Notes under the pieces: model-generated | What the model was told of the DNA's origin: nothing | Database searches by the model: none | What the model saw: only the letters and a program-made list of their open reading frames with translations | Made by a program: the position numbers and the translations under genes | Part shown: one piece after another, positions 6,693 to 15,074 of the stretch | Layout of the letters: the number at the start of each line of letters is the position of its first letter | Position numbering within the stretch: position 1 is the stretch's first letter | IMG/VR virus record: IMGVR_UViG_3300031569_001129 | Span: 1 to 28,349 of that record | Reading direction: 5' to 3' (one strand) | Source: a virus | DNA length: 28,349 nt

Positions 6693-8362
6693 ATGAATTA
6701 ACAAAACATCTAACTAAAGATCTTTTAGAGCAATCCCAAAAAACAATAGCTGTTTATGGTGGTGGGTTTAAACCTCCAACTAAAGGGCACTTTGAAGTTG
6801 TAAAACAATCATTAGACGAAAACCCAGAAATAGATGAATACATAATATATGTGGGTAAAGCAGAACGTGATGGGATAACTTTAGAAGATTCACTTAAAGT
6901 ATGGGATATTTATAAGAATTATCTCCCATCTAAAGTTAGAATAGAAAAATCTATTCAACCCCCAATTAAGTCTATATATGATTACGCTAAAGAACACCCA
7001 CAAGATGAAGTACTATGGGTTATAGGTGCTAGAGAAGAAAATGAAGATGATTTTGCCGATATTGCCTCACGTACTAAGGCAATAACAAAATACCCTAATT
7101 TAGAACTACGTACAATTATAACTAAAGGTGGTGTTTCAGGTACTGCTGCACGTAATGCTTCTAAAGTATCACCTGAAAAATTAAATGACTTTATTCCTGA
7201 TTTTTTATCTTCACAAGAAAAGAATGATATATTTGTTATATTAAATAATAAAGTAAGTGAAGTAAAACAACTTAATGAACATGCTTCCTATACTGATTCT
7301 ATAGACATAGCAGAAAAAATAGCTAAATTAACTAAACATATGTTAGATAAGGGAATGAATATCAAACCCTTACCTACTATGGAATTTATAGATGGTGATT
7401 CAAATAATGCTAAAGAATTTTTAGGTAAAACTGCATATTACGATCCAGATAAAATGCATATTGTATTATATACTGAAGGTAGACACCCTAAAGATATAGT
7501 AAGATCATATTCCCACGAAATGATTCACCACATTCAAAATTTAGAAGGACGTTTAGGTAATATTACTACAACAAATACGACCGAAGATGATTATTTAACC
7601 CAATTAGAAGCTGAGGCTAACTTAAAAGGTACAATGACATTTAGAGGTTGGACTGATAGTTTAAATGAGTCAATAGTAGGTGAAAAAATAGTATGCGATA
7701 ATTGTGGTTGGAGTTGGGACATAGCTGATGGAGGAGACGATATGTTTACTTGTCATAAATGTGGTAGTGAAGATAATCAACCTATAGTTGAAAAAAAGAA
7801 TAAAGACCCGTTTGGTTTAAATGCTTATGCTGCTGAATTAGGTAGGTTAAGAGAAGATGAACAAGATTATAAAATCTATGTTGACATGGATGGGGTTATA
7901 GCAGATTTTGAAGAACGTTTTAGAGATTTATCTGGGATGGAACCTAGGGAATTTCAATCTAAATATGGAAAAAACGCATTTTGGGATTTTATAGATGAAG
8001 GTGATAATAAAATTAAATTTTGGGTTGGTATACCCCCCATGGAAGGTGCAAGTCAATTAATAAACTACGTGTCTAAACACGATTATGTCATGTTAACCGC
8101 CCCATCAATAAAGAAACAATCCCGTTTAGGTAAATCTCTTTGGATTCGAAATCATGTAGGTAAAATATTCCCTTCTAAACCTACAGTAATATTTAAATAC
8201 GCTAAAGAAAAACATAAAGTAAAACCCTCTTTAACTGAAAAAGATATACTCATAGATGATAAATCATCTACAATAGATAATTGGACTACCGCAGGAGGAA
8301 CTGGTATATTATATACCTCAGCGGGACAAGCAATAGCAGAATTAAAAAAATTAGGTTTGTGA
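6689..8362 (+). CDS. Four-part fusion: nucleotidyltransferase, HExxHH metallopeptidase, zinc ribbon, HAD nucleotidase
   Basis: This 557-residue protein joins several enzymes. Residues 18-185 form an HxGH-type nucleotidyltransferase (GGGFKPPTKGH, 24-34; GVSGTAARN, 148-156, as the ISGT motif). Residues 200-325 hold a zincin-like peptidase with SHEMIHHIQ (His276, Glu277, His280) and a probable third ligand in LEAEA (Glu307/309). Residues 336-358 are a zinc ribbon (CDNC...CHKC). Residues 394-557 are a HAD-type 5'(3')-deoxynucleotidase-like domain with VDMDGVIADF (Asp399, Asp401) and ILIDDKSST. An LNES sequence at 325-328, between peptidase and zinc ribbon, could be a processing site. Partners and substrates are unknown. 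It overlaps the upstream kinase by ATGA and the downstream gene by GTGA. Confidence 0.8.
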   Translation: MNELTKHLTKDLLEQSQKTIAVYGGGFKPPTKGHFEVVKQSLDENPEIDEYIIYVGKAERDGITLEDSLKVWDIYKNYLPSKVRIEKSIQPPIKSIYDYAKEHPQDEVLWVIGAREENEDDFADIASRTKAITKYPNLELRTIITKGGVSGTAARNASKVSPEKLNDFIPDFLSSQEKNDIFVILNNKVSEVKQLNEHASYTDSIDIAEKIAKLTKHMLDKGMNIKPLPTMEFIDGDSNNAKEFLGKTAYYDPDKMHIVLYTEGRHPKDIVRSYSHEMIHHIQNLEGRLGNITTTNTTEDDYLTQLEAEANLKGTMTFRGWTDSLNESIVGEKIVCDNCGWSWDIADGGDDMFTCHKCGSEDNQPIVEKKNKDPFGLNAYAAELGRLREDEQDYKIYVDMDGVIADFEERFRDLSGMEPREFQSKYGKNAFWDFIDEGDNKIKFWVGIPPMEGASQLINYVSKHDYVMLTAPSIKKQSRLGKSLWIRNHVGKIFPSKPTVIFKYAKEKHKVKPSLTEKDILIDDKSSTIDNWTTAGGTGILYTSAGQAIAELKKLGL

Positions 8363-8931
8363 AAAAAAATGTTTTAAAAAAAGACTTTAAAAAACAAGAC
8401 GTAGAACGTATTCGTAATCTTGTACAAGGGAAATATGGTGAAAAAACACGATCTAGTGTTGGTTTTTCTAAAAAAGAGGAATTTCATCAAGAAGGTGATA
8501 TTTGGGAAACTGATGGTCGCACTTGGACCATTAAAAATGGTATTAAACAAAATGTTACTAAATTAGATAAAGCTAAAAAAGCTCATTTAATGCCTCTACT
8601 TTGTCCTAAATGTAGTAATGTAATGAAAAAGAAAGTAGATAAGCAATTTTATAATATCCATAAAATATGTTTTGATTGTGTTATTGATATGGAACACGAA
8701 CTTAAAAAACAAGGTAAGTTTGAAGAATATGAACGTACAATACATAATAGTGAAATTGATAATAAAATAAAAGAATATAAACTCTGGGTTAATGAAAAAA
8801 TGAATGAATCAAATGAAGGGTTCATTTCAGAAGCAGGAGATATAGAACGTTGGAAAGGAAAAGCAAATAAAGAGAAAGTTGCTGACGGTATTAATGAAGT
8901 TGTTCAATATTTAGAAAGTTTAAGAAAATAA
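8359..8931 (+). CDS. Conserved phage zinc-ribbon protein, function unknown
   Basis: I place the start at GTG 8359, which overlaps the previous stop as GTGA (8359-8362). The frame is open upstream, but those codons lie inside the fusion gene. The 190-residue product has a zinc-ribbon-like pair, Cys82-x2-Cys85 (LCPKC) and Cys104-x2-Cys107 (ICFDC). It is preceded by GDIWETDGRTWTIKNGIKQN and a Lys/Glu-rich helical region. It resembles a conserved hypothetical family I recall from T4-like marine phages. The segment NEGFISEAGDIERW contains an I-x-E/A site similar to prohead-protease sites. DNA or protein binding inside the capsid is possible, but no function can be assigned. Confidence 0.75.
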   Translation: MKKNVLKKDFKKQDVERIRNLVQGKYGEKTRSSVGFSKKEEFHQEGDIWETDGRTWTIKNGIKQNVTKLDKAKKAHLMPLLCPKCSNVMKKKVDKQFYNIHKICFDCVIDMEHELKKQGKFEEYERTIHNSEIDNKIKEYKLWVNEKMNESNEGFISEAGDIERWKGKANKEKVADGINEVVQYLESLRK

Positions 8932-8982
8932 TATATTATTTAAATTAGGGGTAGTAGCATCCATAGAAACGCTATTAAGTAC

Positions 8983-8992
8983 ATATTTATAC
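8983..8992 (+). promoter_or_regulatory. Class II promoter candidate (ATATTTATAC)
   Basis: The box lies in the 81-base gap between 8931 and 9013 and begins 30 bases before the ATG at 9013. There is no class I upstream element. It is the nearest promoter candidate upstream of the tyrosinase cassette, so that cassette may be transcribed from here. Confidence 0.5.
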
Positions 8993-9012
8993 GAAATATC
9001 AAAAAACTAGTC

Positions 9013-10113
9013 ATGAGAGATAATTTTAATGTACACGAGTGGAGAATAAGTAAAATTCGTGAAGAAAATGAACAGAATATTAAAAACCTTAAAAAAGGTG
9101 ACCGTGTAAGATTTAAAGCTGATTCTAAAGTTATTTGGAATATTCTAGGTGTTCAAGGTGATACTTACCGTATTAACCAACAAGGTGAAAGAAGCATATC
9201 TTATCAACCTATAGCTTTCCTTCATAATATGATTTCAACTGGTAAGGCATCTATAGACCAAAATGAATCCCTAAACTTAGAAGAATTACAAGACTTTGAT
9301 AATAAAGGATATAAAGTAGCAAAAGAACTTATTGATAAATTAAGAGCAACTACATTTAAAAAATTCAATGATGATGAGTTAGAAGAATTTAGAAAAACAA
9401 TAGCTAATGCTTTCGATTTTGATCTAAGGGAATCTATAAGTGAAAACTTTGATAAAGTCTCAGGTGGTTATCCCTATAGAATGGAAGGTAATAAAGCAGT
9501 TATTACTGAACCTATGGATGATGCCACTAAAGAACGTATGATGAAACGAGCTGAGAAATATGGGTATAGTGCTTCACCCAATATGGCAGGAGGAGTAACT
9601 ATTAGAAAAGATGGCTTAAAAGAAGATAATTTACTTAAACAAGATGCATTATCCCCCGCAGAATATCAAAATGCTAAAAAATTAAAAGGATTTGATCCTA
9701 AAAATTATATGTGGGATAAAAAACAAGATCTCCATTTAATTAGAAAAATGAATGAAGACAAAGGTACTTTAAACAAAATAGCAGATATACTAGGTGATAA
9801 ATTTGATGATTTAAATTTTGATGTAAACGAAAAAGCAGATCGTATTGACGTTCGTGGTTCACAACAAGATTTAGCTAACTTTGGAGACAAATCACATGGT
9901 AAAAAAATATATGGTTACGAAGTATTTGCTACAGATGACGATGATAGAGGAGAAATAGTTCGTATCGTTAAATCCGATAAATTAAAAGAAGGCGACGGTT
10001 TATGGGCAAATATTAGAGCAAAGAAAGCTCGAGGTGAAAAACCGGCTCGTAAAGGAAGTAAAGCCTACAAAATTGCTAAAAAAGCAGGAGATAAAATTAA
10101 CAAAGAAAAATAA
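9013..10113 (+). CDS. Phage protein with basic C-terminal tail, probable virion or DNA-associated protein
   Basis: I do not recognise the whole 366-residue protein. The N-terminal 90 residues include GDRVRFKADS and an SH3-like run of strands. The middle is charged and helical, with one region (GYPYRMEGNKAVITEPMDD) likely forming a small alpha/beta fold. The C-terminal 42 residues are strongly basic, with DGLWANIRAKKARGEKPARK (residues 328-347). I recall this phrase at the ends of many marine phage structural or head proteins, where such tails probably contact DNA. LRES and ISEN near residue 140 resemble prohead-protease sites. It follows a class II promoter candidate and precedes the lipoprotein cassette by 9 bases. 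Confidence 0.7.
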   Translation: MRDNFNVHEWRISKIREENEQNIKNLKKGDRVRFKADSKVIWNILGVQGDTYRINQQGERSISYQPIAFLHNMISTGKASIDQNESLNLEELQDFDNKGYKVAKELIDKLRATTFKKFNDDELEEFRKTIANAFDFDLRESISENFDKVSGGYPYRMEGNKAVITEPMDDATKERMMKRAEKYGYSASPNMAGGVTIRKDGLKEDNLLKQDALSPAEYQNAKKLKGFDPKNYMWDKKQDLHLIRKMNEDKGTLNKIADILGDKFDDLNFDVNEKADRIDVRGSQQDLANFGDKSHGKKIYGYEVFATDDDDRGEIVRIVKSDKLKEGDGLWANIRAKKARGEKPARKGSKAYKIAKKAGDKINKEK

Positions 10114-10122
10114 ATTAAGATT

Positions 10123-10614
10123 ATGAAAAAAATATTATTATCAATTATTGCAACTGTAATGTTATTTGGTTGCGCATCTAAAACAACCACTAAAAAAGTA
10201 GAATCTGATCCCGTAACTGTAACAATGAAAGTTGTAAATAGTACTGATGCTGATTTTGTAGTTAATTGTTCTTGGTGTGTAGACAAAAAAGATCAAACTA
10301 CTATAGTTAAAGCCGGTGAAAGTTATTTATTACAATCTAATACACACGATGCAAGTGGTACAGTATTTACTATCCACCCTAAACCACCAACTACAGTTAC
10401 TCAACCCGACCCTAGTGAGGGAACTTTTCAAATGACATATGGTTATTGGAATGGAGCTGCTCATGTCACTTGTGATGATATTTGCAATAATTCAAACCCA
10501 ACAGAAAAAATACATTACACAGGATGTAACTGGGTATTTGATGCCGAGTTTGAAGGCGGAAATAAAGGAATAAACAGTACTGTAACATTTACAACCAAAG
10601 CGTTTACTAAATAA
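10123..10614 (+). CDS. Small Cys-containing lipoprotein, unknown function
   Basis: This 163-residue protein begins with a clear lipoprotein signal, MKKILLSIIATVMLFGCASK, with lipobox LFGC and lipidated Cys17. The mature part is a predicted beta-rich domain (VTVTMKVVNSTDADFVVNCS) with further Cys residues in NCSWCVD, TCDDICNN and TGCNW. These could form disulfides or bind metal in the periplasm or at the surface. It ends 15 bases before the tyrosinase start, on the same strand and with the same kind of signal peptide, so it may assist that enzyme, for example in copper delivery. No homologous family comes to mind, and the role is inference from context only. Confidence 0.75.
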   Translation: MKKILLSIIATVMLFGCASKTTTKKVESDPVTVTMKVVNSTDADFVVNCSWCVDKKDQTTIVKAGESYLLQSNTHDASGTVFTIHPKPPTTVTQPDPSEGTFQMTYGYWNGAAHVTCDDICNNSNPTEKIHYTGCNWVFDAEFEGGNKGINSTVTFTTKAFTK

Positions 10615-10629
10615 ATAAATTAAAAAAAA

Positions 10630-11994
10630 ATGAAAAAACTATTATTACTATTATTAGTAACTTTAGTAGGTTGTCAAACTACTCCTGAAGTTACAAAACG
10701 AATTCGTTACAATGCTAATAGCCCTGAGGCTGTAGTACATTTAGAAGCTATGGATAAAGCTTTTGGTATCATGAAAACATTAGATTGTGATGACCCAAGA
10801 AGCTGGTACTACCAAGGTAGTATACACTGGATACCAGATAGTATTCCAAATAATCAATTATGTAATTCATACTCTTCATCAGAAACCGATTTAAAACTTG
10901 CTTGGGATAACTGTACACATTCAGAGGCACATGCTGAAGAAGTACATTTTTTAGCTTGGCATAGAATTTATATTTATCATTTAGAAGAAATTATACGTGA
11001 ATTATCTGGTATGGATGAGTTTGCTTTACCTTATTGGGCGTATACAAATAATAATCTTGCAGATAAAATAATGCCTGAAATATTTAGGGATTCAACCTCT
11101 AATTTATTTGAACCCGCTCGTTGGGCTAAGTTAAATCAAGGTTTACCTATTAACCCTAAAACAGCAGGTTCTGCTTTAGATTTAACGGTATTAATGCAGT
11201 ATACTGATTATAAACTATTTAATTCTAATGCTGATGCAGCTCCTCATGGGTTTATGCATGGTTATATAGGTAATGCTAATAAACTTAGAAGCCCGGGGTA
11301 TGATAATATAATTACTCAAGATAATACTAGAACAGGTTTAATGGGGATTGTACCAACAGCCGGATTTGATCCTATATTTTGGATGCACCATTCAAACATT
11401 GATAGAATTTATCAACAGTGGACTAATTCTAAAAACGGAACTTTAATTACTGAGCAAATGTTAGACAACCCAGCTTGGGGTTATGTTTTCTTTAATGGAA
11501 AAGGTAAAAAAGTAGAATATACTATGGGTAGGTTAAGAAAAGTACTTTATTCCCTAGATTATAATTTTGATGATACTAAAGTATACGAAAAACCGGGTGT
11601 TGTACCTAAGGTAAGAGATATTATATTACAAGATGAAATAATACCTAACCCTTCAATTCAAGTATCTAGTACATTAGTGTCCTTAGGTTCACTTGAAACA
11701 CCTAAAGAATATAAAGGTAAAAGACAAATTATTGAAATTACAGTAGCATTCAATGTTGAACCTGCTGGTATTTGGACAGTATCTGACAATGAAAATACAC
11801 TGGGGTACATGACATTTTTTGGAGCAACACACCATGCGGGACATTCAGATATGTCAAATATGCCGGGTATGAAAACTACAAAAACATTTAAATATGAAGT
11901 AGCTACATCTGATTTACATAATTTAACAATTAAAGAAAATGGTATAAGCGAATCAGAATTTGAAGTAATTAAATTAGATTTATATAGCCTATGA
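10630..11994 (+). CDS. Tyrosinase / polyphenol oxidase, lipoprotein-anchored
   Basis: This 454-residue protein is a type-3 copper enzyme that should oxidise phenols such as tyrosine to o-quinones with O2. A lipoprotein signal (LVGC, Cys15) would anchor it in the envelope. The CuA site is formed by His66 (SIHWIP), His101 and His111 within HAEEVHFLAWHRIYIYHLEE, close to the PROSITE tyrosinase pattern H-x(5)-F-L-x-W-H-R. The CuB site is His206/His210 (APHGFMHG) and His254 in DPIFWMHHSNID, matching D-P-x-F-W-x(2)-H-x(3)-D. After about residue 325 a beta domain resembles the C-terminal domain of polyphenol oxidases, with a His/Met-rich loop (THHAGHSDMSNMPGM). All six copper ligands are present, so an active enzyme is likely. 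It overlaps the Tyr-rich lipoprotein gene by ATGA. Tyrosinases are very unusual in phages. Confidence 0.92.
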   Translation: MKKLLLLLLVTLVGCQTTPEVTKRIRYNANSPEAVVHLEAMDKAFGIMKTLDCDDPRSWYYQGSIHWIPDSIPNNQLCNSYSSSETDLKLAWDNCTHSEAHAEEVHFLAWHRIYIYHLEEIIRELSGMDEFALPYWAYTNNNLADKIMPEIFRDSTSNLFEPARWAKLNQGLPINPKTAGSALDLTVLMQYTDYKLFNSNADAAPHGFMHGYIGNANKLRSPGYDNIITQDNTRTGLMGIVPTAGFDPIFWMHHSNIDRIYQQWTNSKNGTLITEQMLDNPAWGYVFFNGKGKKVEYTMGRLRKVLYSLDYNFDDTKVYEKPGVVPKVRDIILQDEIIPNPSIQVSSTLVSLGSLETPKEYKGKRQIIEITVAFNVEPAGIWTVSDNENTLGYMTFFGATHHAGHSDMSNMPGMKTTKTFKYEVATSDLHNLTIKENGISESEFEVIKLDLYSL

Positions 11995-12521
11995 AGTATG
12001 TAATTATATTATTATCGTTTTTAACTATAGGCTGTGGTTCTTATACTACTACCTCGTATCGCCCTAAAATTCAAAGCATACTAGCAATTACTGAGGTTGG
12101 AGATACCATTTCAGTACCTTATAGAGATTTTATTAGAGATAAACATGACACTTATACAAGATTTAACTACAATAATAATTGGTACTGGAACAACTGGAGA
12201 TACGACAATAATTGGAGATGGAATCAGTGGTGGTTATACTCCAACAATGGGTGGGGTAATAATTATTACAATTATAACTCTGGGAGTAATATCCCTTATG
12301 TTAAGTATAAGCAAAAACCAAAACCCGTCTTAACCCCTACACGTCCTAAAATAGATAAACCACGAGTAAGAATAAATAATCCAAGAGGTTCAAATAATAA
12401 TTATAGGACTTCACCACCTCAAAGAAATAATACCCCCTCTAGAACACAAACTACACCCAACGTTCAAACGCGGGTTAACGTAGGTCGTAACTCTAATGGT
12501 GGAAAACGTAATAACCAATAA
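11991..12521 (+). CDS. Tyr/Trp/Asn-rich lipoprotein, candidate tyrosinase substrate
   Basis: This 176-residue protein starts with a lipoprotein-like signal (LLSFLTIGCGS, Cys15). Residues 55-106 are extremely aromatic, with 10 Tyr and 8 Trp among Asn, Arg and Gly, for example NNNWYWNNWRYDNNW. The C-terminal 70 residues are disordered and rich in Pro, Arg, Asn and Thr (PTRPKIDKPRVRINN). No enzymatic domain is visible. The start codon overlaps the tyrosinase stop (ATGA, 11991-11994), so the two are co-translated. A Tyr-rich envelope protein coupled to a tyrosinase suggests that its Tyr residues are converted to DOPA or quinone for cross-linking, as in adhesive proteins, but this is inference. 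An alternative is a generic low-complexity flavobacterial surface lipoprotein. Confidence 0.75.
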   Translation: MKYVIILLSFLTIGCGSYTTTSYRPKIQSILAITEVGDTISVPYRDFIRDKHDTYTRFNYNNNWYWNNWRYDNNWRWNQWWLYSNNGWGNNYYNYNSGSNIPYVKYKQKPKPVLTPTRPKIDKPRVRINNPRGSNNNYRTSPPQRNNTPSRTQTTPNVQTRVNVGRNSNGGKRNNQ

Positions 12522-12528
12522 CCTCCCA

Positions 12529-12538
12529 ATATTTATAA
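12529..12538 (+). promoter_or_regulatory. Class II promoter candidate (ATATTTATAA)
   Basis: ATATTTATAA begins 26 bases before the ATG at 12555, in the 33-base gap after the lipoprotein cassette. It marks the return to the structural-like gene block. No TTTG is seen at the class I distance. Confidence 0.55.
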
Positions 12539-12554
12539 CTAAAAATACATCTTA

Positions 12555-13067
12555 ATGGCTGAATTTAACTATAACGAGTATATAAAAAATAATCCTTTAC
12601 TACAAGAAGAAGTAAAGGAACAATTACTCACCGAATCACAAGAAGTAAGCGAAGAGGCTCCTTCTAAAAAAACAACTAAATCTGAATTAAAAGCAGAAAT
12701 TAAGGAATTAATTTTAGCATCTCTCCAAGAAGAAGAAGTTGAAGAAGGATATGGCAATAAGGATGGTGATAAAGATGATTCACCAACTGAAAAAGAAACC
12801 GAAAAAATGAGGTTTAAAGAAGATGCCAGAACTGATGCTGAAGAAGAAGGATATAAAGATGGGATGGAAGACGAAAAAGAAGATTCTGAAATTGAAGTAG
12901 ATCTTGACCCCGTTGTAGATTCTGGATTATCTAAAGATGAGATGGAAATTCAAAACGCACTTAAAATAGCTTACGATAATGCTCTTGCAATTGGTGATCA
13001 AAAACTAGCAGATCAAATTGGTAATTCAATTACATTCTTTACTAGAACACATATTGTAGAAAGATAA
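12555..13067 (+). CDS. Acidic phage protein with KSELK helix module, probable head-associated protein
   Basis: This 170-residue protein is not recognised as an enzyme. It is strongly acidic and helical, like scaffold or internal head proteins. QLLTESQE (residues 23-30) contains an L-x-E/S prohead-protease-like site. Residues 42-60 contain [19 protein letters not shown], almost repeated at the start of the protein at 23201. A central run of Glu, Asp and Lys includes [15 protein letters not shown], related to [16 protein letters not shown] in the next gene. The C-terminus ([20 protein letters not shown]) is a regular helix. It follows a class II promoter candidate and ends one base before the next ATG. 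Confidence 0.7.
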   Translation: MAEFNYNEYIKNNPLLQEEVKEQLLTESQEVSEEAPSKKTTKSELKAEIKELILASLQEEEVEEGYGNKDGDKDDSPTEKETEKMRFKEDARTDAEEEGYKDGMEDEKEDSEIEVDLDPVVDSGLSKDEMEIQNALKIAYDNALAIGDQKLADQIGNSITFFTRTHIVER

Positions 13068-13068
13068 C

Positions 13069-14631
13069 ATGTTAAACGAGCGTAAATTATCAGAAACAGA
13101 ACTGGATACACGCGTTGGGTCAGTCAAAGGACTATTAAAAAACAAACGTTCTCTAGTTAAAAAGTATGGTAAAGATGCTGAAAAGGTTATGTACGGTATC
13201 GCTACCAAACAAGCTAAGAAAAAAGTAGAAAATATGAACTTAGATAGAATTAAAGATATGGTAGAAGCTGCCCTTAAAAACCCAGATGCTGCCGACTTAA
13301 ATAAAGACGGTAAATTGTCTGGTTATGAAAAGAAACGTGGTGCTGCTATTGAAAAAAATACAACGGATGTGAGTGAAGCATTAACTGATAATCAAAGAGA
13401 GGGTTTAATGGACCTACAAGATATATTAGATAGAGCTGCTCAGTTAGGAGAAGAAGCTAAAGAAGTAATAGCATCCCATTTTCCCGAAGAATTAGTAAGA
13501 GCAGAAGCATATGATGTATTTAACTTTGGTAGTAGTACAAACCAATATGATACTACATTAGAGTCTTTAATAAGTGATATAGAACAAGAATCTGAAGAAG
13601 AAGATTTAGATGAGAACTCTATAAATGAACAGCTCAACCCAGAAGTATCTAAAAAAGTCAACCAATTCATTAAAGCAATGGCTAAGAGATATGGATATGA
13701 AGAGCAAGATGCTGTTCATGCTATCATGTCAGCTTTAAAACAAAGAAAATTTGATTTAGGTTTAAATGAAGTGGACAATAGCGATATGGCTATGAAGTTA
13801 AGAGCAGATAAGATTAATAAAGCTAAAGCTAAACACCCAGACACTAAATTCGCTGTAGGTAAAGAGAATAACATCCAAAGAGATGCTAAAATAAAAGAAC
13901 TTGAAGCTAAAAGAGCTCAGATAATGAGGGACATGGAGCAGGAAGCTGAACCAGAAGGTGGTAAGATAGCAGATAAATATGGATCTGAATTAAATAAAAT
14001 AGATCAAGTACTTCTTAAACTTAGAGGAACTAAGAATGTAAGCGAAGATGAAGAAGAAGATGCTCGTAATGACGCAGATTATGAAGCAGGTTGGAGTGAT
14101 GACCCTAGGTTAGATGAAGATATAGACATTGGACATCAAGATGATGAACCACAAATGTTAAAATCAGATTTATATCGCATTGCGAAATACTCAGCTGAAC
14201 TTTATAAAATGATAGATACCTATGATAATATGGAGCAGGAAGTTGATTTTCCCCATTGGTGGCAAGCTAAAGTAATTAAAGCACGTGACTTAATGGTAGG
14301 TGCTAAACACTATTTAGATGGTGAAGAAAAAGTAGATCAAATTGATGCTATGTTAGATCTTCCTGTTGAAGAAGATATAGAATTATCAGACAAGGAAATG
14401 GAAACACTCCATAAAGATGGCTCCATTGAAAAAAACGATACTAAGGTATCATATAAAATTAATAAAGAGGAATTAAAACAAAAGATTAAAGAAAAGCTTA
14501 CAAAATCAACCTCTGTAAAAAAATATATTGACGATTTTAAAAAGTCTGATGCACCACAATTTAAAGGTAAATCCAAAGATAAAAAACGTCAAATGGCAGT
14601 AGCTGCTAAACTCTCAAAACAAAATGACTAA
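13069..14631 (+). CDS. Large charged helical phage protein with EF-hand loop, probable virion protein
   Basis: This 520-residue protein is mostly charged helices. Residues 76-87, [12 protein letters not shown], form a complete EF-hand/dockerin-type loop with ligands at positions 1, 3, 5, 9 and 12, so calcium binding is likely. Repeated helix-loop segments follow, including an acidic patch [16 protein letters not shown] shared with the preceding gene. [15 protein letters not shown] module (residues 466-479) precedes a basic C-terminal end ([19 protein letters not shown]) that I recall from other marine myovirus proteins. No catalytic motif is seen. Scaffold or packaged internal protein is my best guess. 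It overlaps the next gene by one base (TAATG). Confidence 0.7.
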   Translation: MLNERKLSETELDTRVGSVKGLLKNKRSLVKKYGKDAEKVMYGIATKQAKKKVENMNLDRIKDMVEAALKNPDAADLNKDGKLSGYEKKRGAAIEKNTTDVSEALTDNQREGLMDLQDILDRAAQLGEEAKEVIASHFPEELVRAEAYDVFNFGSSTNQYDTTLESLISDIEQESEEEDLDENSINEQLNPEVSKKVNQFIKAMAKRYGYEEQDAVHAIMSALKQRKFDLGLNEVDNSDMAMKLRADKINKAKAKHPDTKFAVGKENNIQRDAKIKELEAKRAQIMRDMEQEAEPEGGKIADKYGSELNKIDQVLLKLRGTKNVSEDEEEDARNDADYEAGWSDDPRLDEDIDIGHQDDEPQMLKSDLYRIAKYSAELYKMIDTYDNMEQEVDFPHWWQAKVIKARDLMVGAKHYLDGEEKVDQIDAMLDLPVEEDIELSDKEMETLHKDGSIEKNDTKVSYKINKEELKQKIKEKLTKSTSVKKYIDDFKKSDAPQFKGKSKDKKRQMAVAAKLSKQND

Positions 14632-15074
14632 TGACAGCAGCCGAATTAAAAGACAAAATCAAATCACTTGTAAAACAAGTATATAAAGATAAATCAAAAA
14701 TTGACGATGCTGCTTTAGCATATGATGAGCTTACTAAATTCCCTGAATTAAAAGTAATTATAATTGATTTATTAACTGAAGATTTTGATAAATTTTTAGA
14801 ATCCATTGATTGGATCGCTCCTCGTCCTACTACCTTTCGTATTAACTTATTAAACGGGCAAAACTTTACATTAGAATACCACGAAAGAAGTTGGGTTTGT
14901 AAAGTAGAAGGTAAAAAATATTACCTATTAAATTTAGATGAAGAAGAACGTGCTTCTCAATCAATTTCTCGTATATTAACATACGGAGCAAATACAACTA
15001 CTGGAGAAAGTGGTGCTGACGTTGAAGGAGCTGAAGAAATAGAAACTGAAACTGAAGAAATAGAAGAGGTATAA
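14631..15074 (+). CDS. Conserved phage protein, function unknown
   Basis: This 147-residue protein begins with AAELKDKIKSLVKQ, a variant of the helix module seen in three other proteins of this window. The middle, FRINLLNGQNFTLEYHERSW followed by VCKVEGKKYYLLN, predicts a compact beta domain. It ends in an acidic tail (EEIETETEEIEEV) of the kind often found in phage assembly proteins. Its start overlaps the previous stop by one base and its stop overlaps the next ATG by one base. I recall similar proteins in T4-like marine phages but know no function. Confidence 0.7.
   Translation: MTAAELKDKIKSLVKQVYKDKSKIDDAALAYDELTKFPELKVIIIDLLTEDFDKFLESIDWIAPRPTTFRINLLNGQNFTLEYHERSWVCKVEGKKYYLLNLDEEERASQSISRILTYGANTTTGESGADVEGAEEIETETEEIEEV

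Noticed and set aside
6906-6915. Internal ATATTTATAA copy inside the fusion gene
   Set aside because: There is no gene start at the expected distance; it shows that the box alone can arise by chance in AT-rich DNA.
8281-8358. Upstream extension of the zinc-ribbon protein to a TTG at 8281
   Set aside because: These codons lie inside the end of the 557-residue gene; GTG 8359 gives the coupled GTGA overlap and the expected N-terminus.
12097-12333. 78-codon frame within the Tyr-rich lipoprotein gene
   Set aside because: It is a Thr/Ile-rich shadow of the Asn/Trp repeats in another frame, with no start context or recognisable domain.
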